Positions 1 to 8,249 of a stretch of 64,000 nt of DNA are shown piece by piece. A program made the position numbers and the translations under genes. The notes beneath the pieces are model-generated. The model searched no databases, was not told where the DNA came from, and worked only from the letters and a program-made list of their open reading frames with translations. This DNA is from Azospirillum endophyticum (GTDB taxonomy: Bacteria; Pseudomonadota; Alphaproteobacteria; Azospirillales; Azospirillaceae), in NCBI RefSeq assembly GCF_016595245.1, contig NZ_JAENHM010000021.1, forward strand, positions 19,305 to 83,304, written 5' to 3'. Each line of letters starts with the position of its first letter. Within the stretch, counting starts at the first letter, position 1.

Positions 1-166
1 CGGGAACGATATCACAGGAGGTATGGGAAACAGGCTCGTCCGGCGTTTGACGGCGCGGTCCGGCCGTGGTGAATTAAGGCGATTCCCGAGTCGTGCCGCA
101 ACCCGGAGCGGCCGTGCCGGGGCCTTGTCTTTCCTGCTGCGGGTTAGTTTTGAGGCTTGTGGGGAT

Positions 167-754
167 ATGATCCTCTTCGCGTTGAGATGTTCGGCCGACC
201 ACCAGTTCGAGGCGTGGTTCCGCAACGGTGCCGCCTATGACGAACAGTCGGAGGCCCACCAGATCGCCTGTCCGATCTGCGGCGACACCGTCGTCGGCAA
301 GGCGCCGATGGCCCCGCGCATCGCCAAGGGGGTCGCCAAGGCCGCCGACCGCGCCCGCGAACAGGCCGAGGCGGTGGCGGCGAACGCCGCTCCGGCGGCG
401 GTGCCGGCCGTTACGCCCAACGCAGTGCCGGCCACCCTTCCCGCGCCGATTCCCGCCCCCGTTCCCTTGCCGAGCGCCGCCGACGTCGTCGCCGCCCTGC
501 CGCCCAGCCTGAACGATGCCCAACGCGAGGCGGTGGCGGAGGTGATGCGGCAACTGACCGAGGTGCGGCGCAGCGTCGAGAAGAACTGCGACTATGTCGG
601 CGACCACTTCGCCGAGGAGGCGCGGCGCATCCACTACGGCGAGGCCGACCCGCGCGGCATCTATGGCGAGGCGTCGGACGAGGAGGTCGCCGAACTGCAC
701 GAGGAAGGTGTGACATTCCACCGCATCCCTTGGGTCCCGCGCACCGACTCCTGA
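167..754 (+). CDS. DUF1178 family protein
   Basis: A 195-residue protein opening MILFALRCSADHQFEAWF, the characteristic start of the DUF1178 family. Cys8 with His12 and a CPIC pair at residues 35-38 suggest a small metal-binding head. An Ala/Pro-rich linker covers about residues 68-108, and an acidic Glu/Asp-rich helical C-terminus follows. The reading frame stays open upstream to an ATG at 23 that lies 1 nt after an AGGAGG, but the 48 extra residues are Arg-rich and do not belong to the family, so the ATG at 167 is preferred. The function of DUF1178 is unknown. In related genomes it often sits near nitrilase and glutaredoxin genes, which here are 5 kb away. Confidence 0.85.
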   Translation: MILFALRCSADHQFEAWFRNGAAYDEQSEAHQIACPICGDTVVGKAPMAPRIAKGVAKAADRAREQAEAVAANAAPAAVPAVTPNAVPATLPAPIPAPVPLPSAADVVAALPPSLNDAQREAVAEVMRQLTEVRRSVEKNCDYVGDHFAEEARRIHYGEADPRGIYGEASDEEVAELHEEGVTFHRIPWVPRTDS

Positions 755-1157
755 GTTGTGCCCGGAGGAGGGGGGGGCCGGAAGGACCAAGCCGCCGCTC
801 CGGCCACCCGACGGCATCCCCACCGGTTCCGGGCGGAACCGTTTGAAAAACCGACGATTTCCGAGGCGCGCCCGAAAGGGCGCGCCTTTCGTGTTCCTGC
901 CGTTACAGCCTTGATCGGCCTTGGGTTTCCGGCACCGCCGCCTCGCTTGGCGCAACGCCCCATCGACCAAGGTAGGGGGTGCGCCAAACAATGATCTGTA
1001 TCAAACAATTGGGCAGGTCAAGGGCGTACGAATTACGGGGAGAGAACCCGGACGCGACCGCCCGGACGGCAAATGCCCGCGTGTTCCATGGACTTGTCCC
1101 GAAGACTTTGTCTTACGGACCGCCGAACGCTTGCCGGCACTCGATGAGGGGACGCAC
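755..1157. other. intergenic gap with terminator and acetate-operon promoter region
   Basis: No convincing gene. The left third carries a Rho-independent terminator (865-889). The right part (about 980-1157) is less GC-rich and must hold the promoter of the DUF485-actP operon; I could not single out a confident -35/-10 pair. Open frames here are shadows. Confidence 0.6.
865..889 (+). terminator. Rho-independent terminator after DUF1178 gene
   Basis: Perfect 9 bp stem GGCGCGCCC / GGGCGCGCC with a GAAA tetraloop, followed by TTT. It lies 111 nt past the DUF1178 stop codon. Confidence 0.75.
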
Positions 1158-1460
1158 ATGAATCAAAATGCACAACGGATCGTGAACAATCCGAAGTTCC
1201 AGGAGTTGGTGACCAAGCGGTCCGCCTTCGCCTGGACTTTGTCGATTGCCATGCTGGTCATCTATTTCGGCTTCATTCTGCTGGTCGCGTTCGGGAAGGA
1301 GTTCCTGGGCACGCCCATCGGTTCGGGCGTCACCACCTGGGGCATGCCCATCGGCGTCGTCACCATCCTGTCCGCCTTCATCCTGACCGGCATCTACGTG
1401 TATAGGGCGAACGGCGAATTCGACGAGCTGAACCGCCAGATCCTGGAGGAAACCAAGTGA
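1158..1460 (+). CDS. DUF485 membrane protein (YjcH-like), acetate permease partner
   Basis: A 100-residue protein with two predicted membrane helices at about residues 24-46 and 58-80 and a charged C-terminus, matching the DUF485/YjcH family that is nearly always encoded next to the acetate symporter ActP. The start ATG at 1158 gives the usual family length. The frame extends upstream to 921, but those residues look non-coding. Its TGA stop (1458-1460) shares one base with the actP ATG at 1460, so the two are translationally coupled. The role of YjcH is not well defined; by context it is an accessory inner-membrane subunit for ActP. Confidence 0.9.
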   Translation: MNQNAQRIVNNPKFQELVTKRSAFAWTLSIAMLVIYFGFILLVAFGKEFLGTPIGSGVTTWGMPIGVVTILSAFILTGIYVYRANGEFDELNRQILEETK

Positions 1461-3187
1461 TGCGCGCCGTCACCACCCGCATCGCCAGCACGGCCGCCGC
1501 CTCGGCCGCCGCGGCCGGCGCACTGCTTCCCATCTCGGCCTATGCCGCCGGCGCCGTCGACGGCGCGGTGCAGAAGCAGGCGACGAACGTCTCGGCCATC
1601 GTGATGTTCCTGGTCTTCGTGCTGTTCACGCTGGGCATCACCTACTGGGCGGCGCGGCGTACCAAGTCGGCGAAGGACTTCTACGCCGCCGGCGGCGGCA
1701 TCACCGGCTTCCAGAACGGCCTGGCCATCGCCGGCGACTACATGTCGGCGGCCTCCTTCCTGGGCATCGCCGGCTTGGTGTACGCCAACGGCTTCGACGG
1801 CCTGATCTATTCGGTCGGCTTCCTGGTCGGCTGGCCGATCGTGCTGTTCCTGATCGCGGAGCGGCTGCGCAACCTCGGCAAATACACCTTCGCCGACGTC
1901 GCCTCCTACCGCTTCAAGCAGACGCCGATCCGCACGCTGTCGGCCTGCGGCTCGCTGGCGACGGTCACCTTCTACCTGATCGCCCAGATGGTGGGTGCCG
2001 GCAAGCTGATCCAGCTGCTGTTCGGCCTCGATTACATGTTCGCCGTCATCATCGTCGGCGTGCTGATGATCGGCTACGTGACCTTCGGCGGCATGCTGGC
2101 GACCACCTGGGTGCAGATCATCAAGGCGGTGCTGCTGCTGTCCGGCGCGTCCTTCATGGCCTTCATGATCCTCGCCAAGTTCGGCTTCAGCCCGGAGGCG
2201 ATGTTCAAGGCCGCCGTCGACGTGCATCCGAAGGGCGTCGCCATCATGTCCCCGGGTGCCTTCGTCTCCGATCCGGTCGACACCATCTCGCTCGGCCTGA
2301 CCCTGATGTTCGGCACCGCCGGCCTGCCGCACATCCTGATGCGCTTCTTCACCGTCTCCGATGCCAAGGAAGCCCGCAAGTCGGTCTTCTACGCCACCGG
2401 CCTCATCGGCTACTTCTACATCCTGACCTTCATCATCGGCTTCGGCGCCATCGTGCTGATCCTGGGCAAGGATGCCAACGGTGCCTATCCGTTCCTGACC
2501 GCCGCCCCGGCGGAGGGTATCAAGGCGGCCGTCGCCTCGGTCATCGGCGGCACCAACATGGCGGCCATCCACACCGCCCACGCGGTCGGCGGCGATCTGT
2601 TCTTCGGCTTCATCTCCGCCGTCGCCTTCGCCACCATCCTGGCGGTGGTCGCCGGCCTGACGCTGGCCGGCGCCTCGGCCGTCTCCCATGACCTCTACGC
2701 CTCGGTCTTCGCCCGCGGCCGCGTCAACGAAGCCGACGAGATCCGCGTGTCGAAGATCACCACGGTGGTGATCGGCATCGTCTCCATCGTGCTGGGCGTC
2801 GCCTTCGAGAACCAGAACGTCGCCTTCATGGTGGGCCTGGCCTTCGCCATCGCCGCCTCGACCAACTTCCCCATCCTGCTGATGTCGATGTTCTGGGGCA
2901 AGATGACCACCCGCGGCGCGGTGATGGGCGGTGCGATCGGCCTGATCTCCGCCTGCGTCATGATCGCCCTCGGCCCGACGGTGTGGAAGGCGGTGCTGGG
3001 CCATCCGACCGCGATCGTCGGCTATGCCAACCCGGGCGTGTTCTCGATCATCCTCGCCTTCGCCGGCATCTGGTTCTTCTCGATCACCGACAACAGCGCG
3101 CAGGCCCAGAAGGAGCGCCGTGACTTCGAGGACCAGTATGTCCGGTCGCAGACCGGGCTGGGTGCCGAGGGGGCGTCCGCCCACTAA
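1460..3187 (+). CDS. actP: cation/acetate symporter ActP, SSS family
   Basis: A sodium:solute symporter family permease of 575 residues with about 13 hydrophobic helices and a cleavable-looking N-terminus, closely resembling ActP, which imports acetate and other short carboxylates with a cation across the inner membrane. Recognisable stretches include [20 protein letters not shown] and [20 protein letters not shown]. The ATG at 1460 overlaps the stop of the DUF485 gene by one base; a GTG one codon earlier (1457) is an alternative. A strong terminator lies 146 nt downstream. The neighbouring cNMP/CBS/DUF294 gene is a common partner of such symporters and may control carboxylate use. Confidence 0.95.
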   Translation: MRAVTTRIASTAAASAAAAGALLPISAYAAGAVDGAVQKQATNVSAIVMFLVFVLFTLGITYWAARRTKSAKDFYAAGGGITGFQNGLAIAGDYMSAASFLGIAGLVYANGFDGLIYSVGFLVGWPIVLFLIAERLRNLGKYTFADVASYRFKQTPIRTLSACGSLATVTFYLIAQMVGAGKLIQLLFGLDYMFAVIIVGVLMIGYVTFGGMLATTWVQIIKAVLLLSGASFMAFMILAKFGFSPEAMFKAAVDVHPKGVAIMSPGAFVSDPVDTISLGLTLMFGTAGLPHILMRFFTVSDAKEARKSVFYATGLIGYFYILTFIIGFGAIVLILGKDANGAYPFLTAAPAEGIKAAVASVIGGTNMAAIHTAHAVGGDLFFGFISAVAFATILAVVAGLTLAGASAVSHDLYASVFARGRVNEADEIRVSKITTVVIGIVSIVLGVAFENQNVAFMVGLAFAIAASTNFPILLMSMFWGKMTTRGAVMGGAIGLISACVMIALGPTVWKAVLGHPTAIVGYANPGVFSIILAFAGIWFFSITDNSAQAQKERRDFEDQYVRSQTGLGAEGASAH

Positions 3188-3205
3188 GGGGGGCGAAGCA
3201 AGCAA

Positions 3206-3240
3206 GGGAAGGGATCGCGTCTCGCACCGCGTCCCTTCCC
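3206..3240. repeat. imperfect inverted repeat after actP
   Basis: A GGGAAGGGATCGCG arm pairs with CGCGTCCCTTCCC across a short loop, with one bulged base. It lies 18 nt past the actP stop and upstream of the main terminator. Probably mRNA 3' structure; no protein is encoded here. Confidence 0.45.
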
Positions 3241-3333
3241 CCCTTCGGGGAAAGCGAAGCCCGTGCGGTGAAGCGAACACGCCGCCAAATGTCGCACCCG
3301 CTTCCGGCATTCCGCCCGGCGGGTGTATCCTGG

Positions 3334-3369
3334 AAAGCGCCCCCGGACCCGATCCGGAGGCGCTTTTTT
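3334..3369 (+). terminator. Rho-independent terminator of the DUF485-actP operon
   Basis: The AAAGCGCC arm (3334-3341) pairs with GGCGCTTT (3359-3366), with CCGGA/TCCGG extending the stem inward, and ends in a T run. It separates actP from the next gene, whose GTG start lies 48 nt further on. Confidence 0.85.
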
Positions 3370-3417
3370 CATGACCGGCCACCCCGCGATCCAGCCGCCC
3401 CGCAACGGAGTCCGCCC

Positions 3418-5271
3418 GTGCAGCATGCGACGCCGCCCGCTTCTCCGGACTTCGATTTCGGGCGTCCGCCCTTCGACCTGCTGACGGAGGGGCAGCGGAC
3501 CGCGCTGGCCGGTGCGCTCGACATCGCGCTCCATCCGCGTGGCGCCGTCATCCTCAGCCGGGAGGAGCCGACCGACTCGCTGTTCGTCGTTCTGCGCGGC
3601 AGCGTCCAGGAGCGCCGCGGCGGCGAGGTGGCGGTGGTTCACGGACCCAGCGACCGTTTCGGTCTGCAGGCGCTGTATGGCACGGCGGGTGGGGATGGTA
3701 CCGGTTCCCGCCGCTTCATCGCGGCGGAGGACTGCGTCTGCCATTTGATCCCGCGCGCCGCGCTGGAAGCGCTGGCTGGGGAGAATCCGGAATTCGGTTC
3801 CGCCATTCTCGGCGATTTCGCCCAGCGCATGCGCGATCTCGCGGCAGTGCGTTCCAACCGCGAGATGGCGGCGCTGACCATGGCGCGCATTCGGCAGGCC
3901 CATCTTCACCCGCCGCTGTTCGTCGATGCCGCCGCCAGCCTGCGCGACGCGGCCGACGCGATGCGGCGGAACCGCGCCAGCAGCGTGTTGGTCCGTGGGG
4001 AGGATGGACGCAGCGGCATCCTGACCGGCACCGACCTGCGCGATCTGGTGGTGCTGGACGGCCGGCCGGTGGCCGACCCGGTCGGGCCGCTTGCCCGCTA
4101 CGGCTTGGTGACGCTCGACCGCGACGACCTGCTGTTCAACGCGCTGGTGCTGATGACCAAGCATGCGGTGCGCCGGCTGGTGGTGACGGAAAACGGCGCC
4201 ATCGTCGGGCTGTTGGGGCAAAGCGACCTGCTGGCGGTGCTGTCCAACCATTCCCAGGTCATCGGGCTGCAGGTGGAGCATGCGACCGATCCTGCCGACC
4301 TGCGCCGGGCCAGCCGCTCCATCGTCGAGCTGATCCGCACCCTGCACGCTACCGGGGTCAAGGTCGCCTTCATCGCCGATCTGGTCACGGAACTGAACCG
4401 CCGCATCTTCCGCAAGCTGTTCGAATTGCTGGCCCCGCCGGACCTGCTGGCGAACAGCTGTCTGATCGTGATGGGCAGCGAAGGGCGCGGCGAACAGCTG
4501 CTGAAGACCGACCAGGACAACGGCCTGATCCTGCGCGACGGCTTCGACTGCCCCGATCTGCCGCGCATCGCGGCTGACTTCACCCGCCATCTGGTCGAAT
4601 TCGGCTATCCGCCCTGTCCCGGCAACATCATGGTGTCGAACCCGGATTGGACCCGGTCGCTCGCCGGCTACAAGGATGCCCTGTTCAACTGGGTTCACCG
4701 CCCGGACGAAGCGGCGCAGATGAACCTCGCGATCTTCTACGACGCCGCCCCGGTGGCCGGGGACGCCACGCTGTTGGCCGACGCGAAGAATTATCTGTTG
4801 AGCCGCCTCCAGGACAACCAGATGTTCTTCACCCAGTTCGCCCGTCCGGCCCTGTCCTTCGACACGCCGAGCGGCCTGTTCGCCGCATTGTTCGAGCGGC
4901 GCCGGGCGGAGCCGGTGGACATCAAGAAGGCCGGTATCTTCCCCATCGTCCATGGCGTGCGCGCGCTGGCGCTGGAACGGCACCGGGCGGAGACCAACAC
5001 GGTGGAGCGCATCCAGGTGCTGGCGGAACTGGGGGCGCTGGACCGCAAGATGGCGGCCGATCTGGTGGAGGCCTTCACCATCCTGTCGACCATCCGCCTA
5101 AAGGCACGAGTCGATCTGCCGGAAGAGGGGCCGGAGGCGGAACCGGTCATCGACAACCTCGTCCATCCCGACCAGCTGAGCAAGCTCGACCGCGACCAGT
5201 TCAAGGATTGTCTGGCCCTGGTGAAAAGCTTCAAGGAGCTGATCGCCCACCATTTCCGCCTGAATCATTGA
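3418..5271 (+). CDS. cNMP-binding / CBS / DUF294 putative nucleotidyltransferase
   Basis: A 617-residue cytoplasmic regulator. Domains in order: a cyclic-nucleotide-binding fold (about residues 10-130), a CBS pair (about 160-280), then a DUF294 nucleotidyltransferase-like domain with the motif GSEGRGEQLLKTDQDN near residue 353 and its C-terminal partner domain. The motif resembles the GlnD-type GSxxRxE transferase signature. The substrate is unknown. The GTG at 3418 is preferred because GGAG lies just upstream; the frame opens further left, but that extension would run through the actP terminator hairpin. The family commonly accompanies SSS transporters and a DnaQ-like exonuclease gene, as here. 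Confidence 0.85.
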   Translation: MQHATPPASPDFDFGRPPFDLLTEGQRTALAGALDIALHPRGAVILSREEPTDSLFVVLRGSVQERRGGEVAVVHGPSDRFGLQALYGTAGGDGTGSRRFIAAEDCVCHLIPRAALEALAGENPEFGSAILGDFAQRMRDLAAVRSNREMAALTMARIRQAHLHPPLFVDAAASLRDAADAMRRNRASSVLVRGEDGRSGILTGTDLRDLVVLDGRPVADPVGPLARYGLVTLDRDDLLFNALVLMTKHAVRRLVVTENGAIVGLLGQSDLLAVLSNHSQVIGLQVEHATDPADLRRASRSIVELIRTLHATGVKVAFIADLVTELNRRIFRKLFELLAPPDLLANSCLIVMGSEGRGEQLLKTDQDNGLILRDGFDCPDLPRIAADFTRHLVEFGYPPCPGNIMVSNPDWTRSLAGYKDALFNWVHRPDEAAQMNLAIFYDAAPVAGDATLLADAKNYLLSRLQDNQMFFTQFARPALSFDTPSGLFAALFERRRAEPVDIKKAGIFPIVHGVRALALERHRAETNTVERIQVLAELGALDRKMAADLVEAFTILSTIRLKARVDLPEEGPEAEPVIDNLVHPDQLSKLDRDQFKDCLALVKSFKELIAHHFRLNH

Positions 5272-5281
5272 GGCGGCGACG

Positions 5282-5803
5282 ATGGCGCACTCCGATCACA
5301 GCGACGGCAGCCGGGGCCCCGATCACCGTCTTTCAGATCGCCGGGGCCATGATCGAAGAGACCGCGTGGCGATCCATTGCGAAGCGACCAGCTTCGATCC
5401 GGAGGCGGCAAGGCCGCTGTCCTTCGCCGCCATCCGCATCCGCGGTCCCCGCATCCTGACCGGCAGCGCCCTGCTGCTCCATCCCGGCAGCGACACCGGT
5501 CTGGCCGAGGCCGGCGACCGGCTGCATGCCTTCATCGGCGACCGCCCGCTGGTCGGCTATTACCTGGATTTCTCCGTCGCCATGGCGGAACGCCTGACCG
5601 GGCGGCCGCTGTCGGACGAGCGGACGGAGGTGTCCAGCCTCTATTACGACCGCAAGATCCGCAGCCTGTCCAAGCAGGCGGTCGATCTGCGGCTGGACAG
5701 CATGGTCCGCGACCTCGACCTGCCGGTGCGGCCCGACGGGGCCTTCGGCATCGCGCTGACCGCCGCCATGGCATGGCTGCGGCTGACGCAGGACGGGCGC
5801 TGA
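5282..5803 (+). CDS. DnaQ-like 3'-5' exonuclease fold protein, probably inactive
   Basis: A 173-residue protein 10 nt after the DUF294 gene and probably co-transcribed. By position and pattern it is the DEDDh exonuclease-like partner of DUF294 proteins. The usual DxE of motif I reads HCE (residues 32-34), so the first catalytic Asp is His. The usual C-terminal HxAxxD motif appears as DGAFGIAL, losing both His and Asp. The fold seems kept (YYLDFSVAMAERL in the middle), but metal-dependent nuclease activity is unlikely. The first 28 residues are Asp/Arg/His-rich and low in complexity, so the start may lie later. Family assignment is inference from pattern and context. Confidence 0.65.
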   Translation: MAHSDHSDGSRGPDHRLSDRRGHDRRDRVAIHCEATSFDPEAARPLSFAAIRIRGPRILTGSALLLHPGSDTGLAEAGDRLHAFIGDRPLVGYYLDFSVAMAERLTGRPLSDERTEVSSLYYDRKIRSLSKQAVDLRLDSMVRDLDLPVRPDGAFGIALTAAMAWLRLTQDGR

Positions 5804-5807
5804 AGGC

Positions 5808-6686
5808 TCAGAACCCGACACGCTCCACGTCGAAGGCGCGATCGTGGGTCAGCGACGGGACCATGCCGCGCGCTTCGGCGATGCGGTCCAGGTCGAGGTC
5901 GGCGGTGATGAATCCGACCTCGGTTCCGGCATCGGCCAGCACCTCGCCCCAGGGGGCGACCAGCAAGGAATGGCCGTAGGTCTGGCGGCCCTGGTCGTGG
6001 CTGCCGGTCTGGGCCGGGGCGATCACGAAGCAGCCGGTCTCGATGGCGCGGGCGCGCAGCAGCGTGTGCCAATGGGCGCGGCCGGTCGGCACGGTGAAGG
6101 CGGCCGGCACGGTCAGGATCGATGCCCCCGCCTGGGCCAGCGCCCGGTAGAGAGCGGCGAAGCGCAGATCGTAGCAGACGGTCATGCCGATGCCGCCCCA
6201 CGGGCTGGAGGCCACCACCGCCCGCTCACCCGGCCGGAAGCTGGCCGATTCGCGATAGGTCTCGCCATCCTTCAGCGTGACGTCGAACATGTGGATCTTG
6301 TCGTAGGAGGCGACGGTCCGCCCATCGGCGTCGAACAGGTAACTGCGGTTGGCGGCGCGCCCGTCGTCGAGCAGGACATGCAGGGTGCCGCCCAGGATCC
6401 AGGCCCCGGTCTCCCGGGCCAGATCGGCGAAGAACGGAATGGCGGGATGCTCCGCCTCGCTCCGGACTCGCTCCATGGTCTTGGCGCGGCCCTGGACGAT
6501 CCAGCCGACATTCTCCGGCAGGGTGATGAAGGCGGCACCGGCGTCGCGGGCGCGGCGGACGATGTCGCCCGCCGCCCGCAGGTTCGGTTCGAGCTCCGTG
6601 CCCGCATTCACCTGGACGCAGGCGGCCTTCAGCAGGCCGCCCCCAGTGCCGCCCCCAATGGCGCCCCCGGCCGCATCGTCGCTCAT
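5808..6686 (-). CDS. carbon-nitrogen hydrolase (Nit1-type, deaminated glutathione amidase-like)
   Basis: A 292-residue nitrilase-superfamily amidase with the full catalytic triad: Glu58 in LPENV, Lys130 in YDKIHMFDV and Cys171 in VCYDLRF. The closest subfamily by these motifs is Nit1/NitA, which repairs deaminated glutathione. The link to a glutaredoxin gene upstream, with a 4 nt overlap, supports a thiol-related role. Residues 1-18 form a Gly/Ala-rich extension not usual in the family, so a later start is possible, although no better start codon was identified. It ends convergently 4 nt from the exonuclease-like gene. Confidence 0.9.
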   Translation of the reverse strand: MSDDAAGGAIGGGTGGGLLKAACVQVNAGTELEPNLRAAGDIVRRARDAGAAFITLPENVGWIVQGRAKTMERVRSEAEHPAIPFFADLARETGAWILGGTLHVLLDDGRAANRSYLFDADGRTVASYDKIHMFDVTLKDGETYRESASFRPGERAVVASSPWGGIGMTVCYDLRFAALYRALAQAGASILTVPAAFTVPTGRAHWHTLLRARAIETGCFVIAPAQTGSHDQGRQTYGHSLLVAPWGEVLADAGTEVGFITADLDLDRIAEARGMVPSLTHDRAFDVERVGF

Positions 6687-6946
6687 GCGGCGATGCCGAG
6701 CAGCGGATCGAGCCTGCCGTCGCGGTCGAGCGCATGGATGTCGTCGCTGCCGCCATACGGCTTCCCGTCGATGAAGATCTGCGGGACGGTGGTCCGGCCT
6801 TCCGACCGCTCGATCATCTCGCTGCGGCGGCCCGGCTGGGCGTAAAGGTCGATTTCCTCGTAGGTCACGCCCTTGCGGTCGAGCAGGCTCTTCGCCCGTA
6901 TGCAGTAGGGACAGAAGGGCGTGGTGTAGATCACGACGTCGGCCAT
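6683..6946 (-). CDS. grxC: glutaredoxin 3
   Basis: An 87-residue dithiol glutaredoxin with the active site CPYC at residues 12-15, the cis-Pro loop TVPQIFI and the GSDDIHAL motif, all typical of GrxC. It reduces disulfides and glutathionylated proteins in the cytoplasm using glutathione. Its stop overlaps the start of the nitrilase gene by 4 nt. comF lies upstream across a 117 nt gap, so grxC may have its own promoter. The order comF-grxC-nit is common in alphaproteobacteria. Confidence 0.95.
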   Translation of the reverse strand: MADVVIYTTPFCPYCIRAKSLLDRKGVTYEEIDLYAQPGRRSEMIERSEGRTTVPQIFIDGKPYGGSDDIHALDRDGRLDPLLGIAA

Positions 6947-7063
6947 GCCACTGGGCTCCTCTTTGACTTGGACAAACTATAGGATCAACCCACGGGAGGC
7001 GCCAGACGTTGCAGCCCGTGCGAAACGCCGGTCAGCGTCGCCGGATGCGGCCCTTCCCAAGCG

Positions 7064-7861
7064 TCAGCGCTGCACCACCCGCGCCAGCGTCAGCACGTCG
7101 ACCCGGGCCGCCCCGGCTCGCAGCAGGACCCGCGCGCATTCGGCCAGCGTCGCCCCGGTGGTCATCACGTCGTCGACGAGCACCAGCCGCCGCCCCGTCA
7201 CCTGGTCCGCCGCCGCCTGTCCCGGCCGCAGGCGGAAGGCGCCCTTGACGTTGCGCTGGCGCCCCTGGCGGTCCAGCCCGCCCTGGGTCGGGGTGGACCG
7301 CCAGCGTTGCAGCAGGTCGGGCGTGGTGGGGATGCCGCTGTGCCGCGACAGCGCCTGGGCCAGCAGGGCCGCCTGGTTGTAGCGGCGGCGGAACAGGCGG
7401 GCGCGGTGCAGCGGCACCGGCAGCAGCCGGTCGGCATCCTCCAGCAGCTCCTTCCCGGCGCGGGCCAGCCAGATGCCGTAGGATTTGGCGGCATGGATGC
7501 GGTCGCCGTGCTTGAAGCCCAGCACCAGCGGCCGGCTGCCGTCGTCATAGACCAGCACGGCGCGGGCGCGGGCGAAGCGGGGCGGGGCGGCGATGCAGGC
7601 ACCGCACAGGGCTCCCTGCTGCGCCTCATATTCGAAGGGAACGCCGCAGCAGGCGCAGAGCGGCGGAGCGATGAAGGTCAGCTTGGTCCAGCAGGCCGCG
7701 CACAGCCCGCCCTGGCGGTCCACCGCCTCGCCGCAGCAGAGGCAGCGCGGCGGCAGCAGCGCGTCCAGCAGCAGGGTCGCCGCACCGGCGGCGGCGCGGC
7801 CCAATCCGGCGAGCGAGGTGACCAAGGGTGCCGGTGCCTGCATCGCCGCCGATCCGGTCAC
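7064..7861 (-). CDS. ComF family protein (double zinc ribbon and phosphoribosyltransferase fold)
   Basis: A 265-residue ComF-like protein. The N-terminal third has two Cys clusters, CLCCGEAVDRQGGLCAAC and CACCGVPF...CGAC, forming zinc ribbons. The C-terminal part carries the PRPP-binding signature LVLVDDVMTTGAT followed by a helical end. ComF is linked to DNA uptake in some bacteria but is widespread in non-competent ones, so its role here is open. The start is GTG at 7861, overlapping the fliQ stop as GTGA; an ATG six codons in (7843) is an alternative. Confidence 0.9.
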   Translation of the reverse strand: MTGSAAMQAPAPLVTSLAGLGRAAAGAATLLLDALLPPRCLCCGEAVDRQGGLCAACWTKLTFIAPPLCACCGVPFEYEAQQGALCGACIAAPPRFARARAVLVYDDGSRPLVLGFKHGDRIHAAKSYGIWLARAGKELLEDADRLLPVPLHRARLFRRRYNQAALLAQALSRHSGIPTTPDLLQRWRSTPTQGGLDRQGRQRNVKGAFRLRPGQAAADQVTGRRLVLVDDVMTTGATLAECARVLLRAGAARVDVLTLARVVQR

Positions 7862-8124
7862 TGCAGCATGGCGATGCGTTCGAAGATCACGCCGGTGTAA
7901 TCGCGCAGAGCCAGATAGATCGCCGGGCCGGTGACGAACAGGATCAGCAGGGTGGCGAAGAACTTGGTGTCCTGCTGCAGCGACGATTCGTTGATGTTGG
8001 TGGCGCTCTGGAACAGCATCAGCGCCGCCGACAGCAGGGCGGTGATGCCAAGCGGCGGCAGCGAGATCTTCAGGATGACCATCAGCGCTTCATGGCTGAC
8101 GGCGATGGCCTCATCGATGCCCAT
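7858..8124 (-). CDS. fliQ: FliQ family flagellar/type III export membrane protein, isolated gene
   Basis: An 88-residue protein with two hydrophobic helices and the FliQ/SctS pattern: EAIAVSHEALMVILKI at the start, FQSATNINESSLQQDTKF between the helices, and FATLLILFVTGPAIYLAL in the second. FliQ is an inner-membrane part of the flagellar export gate. The ATG at 8124 gives the standard length; the frame extends to 8256, but that part is Arg-rich and not family-like. No other flagellar export gene is present: it is followed by comF with a 4 nt overlap. Either the export genes are scattered in this organism or this is a stray paralogue. Confidence 0.8.
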   Translation of the reverse strand: MGIDEAIAVSHEALMVILKISLPPLGITALLSAALMLFQSATNINESSLQQDTKFFATLLILFVTGPAIYLALRDYTGVIFERIAMLQ

Positions 8125-8249
8125 TCCGATGCCCGTCCGGTTGCGGTCCCGACCGGTCTTCGCCGATCGGGGTTGGTGGCGTGGAGAAGGTGGCTGGCCT
8201 GCGAGTGTAGCACGGTTGTCGCGTCGCCGGGCTGGGGTATAGTGCGGCC

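Noticed and set aside
23..166. Start of the DUF1178 gene at the ATG at 23 behind AGGAGG
   Set aside because: Only one base separates the ribosome site from the ATG, and the extra 48 residues are Arg-rich and outside the family.
1394..3382. Very long minus-strand frame opposite actP (and similar long antisense frames at 3184-4983, 21709-23556, 27495-29276, 30788-32920, 59917-62190)
   Set aside because: These are His/Gln/Arg/Gly-rich mirror frames of GC-rich genes with clear domains on the other strand; none has a recognisable domain or ribosome site.
3268..3417. 50-codon upstream extension of the DUF294 gene
   Set aside because: It would translate through the actP terminator hairpin, lacks family resemblance, and the GTG at 3418 has a proper ribosome site.
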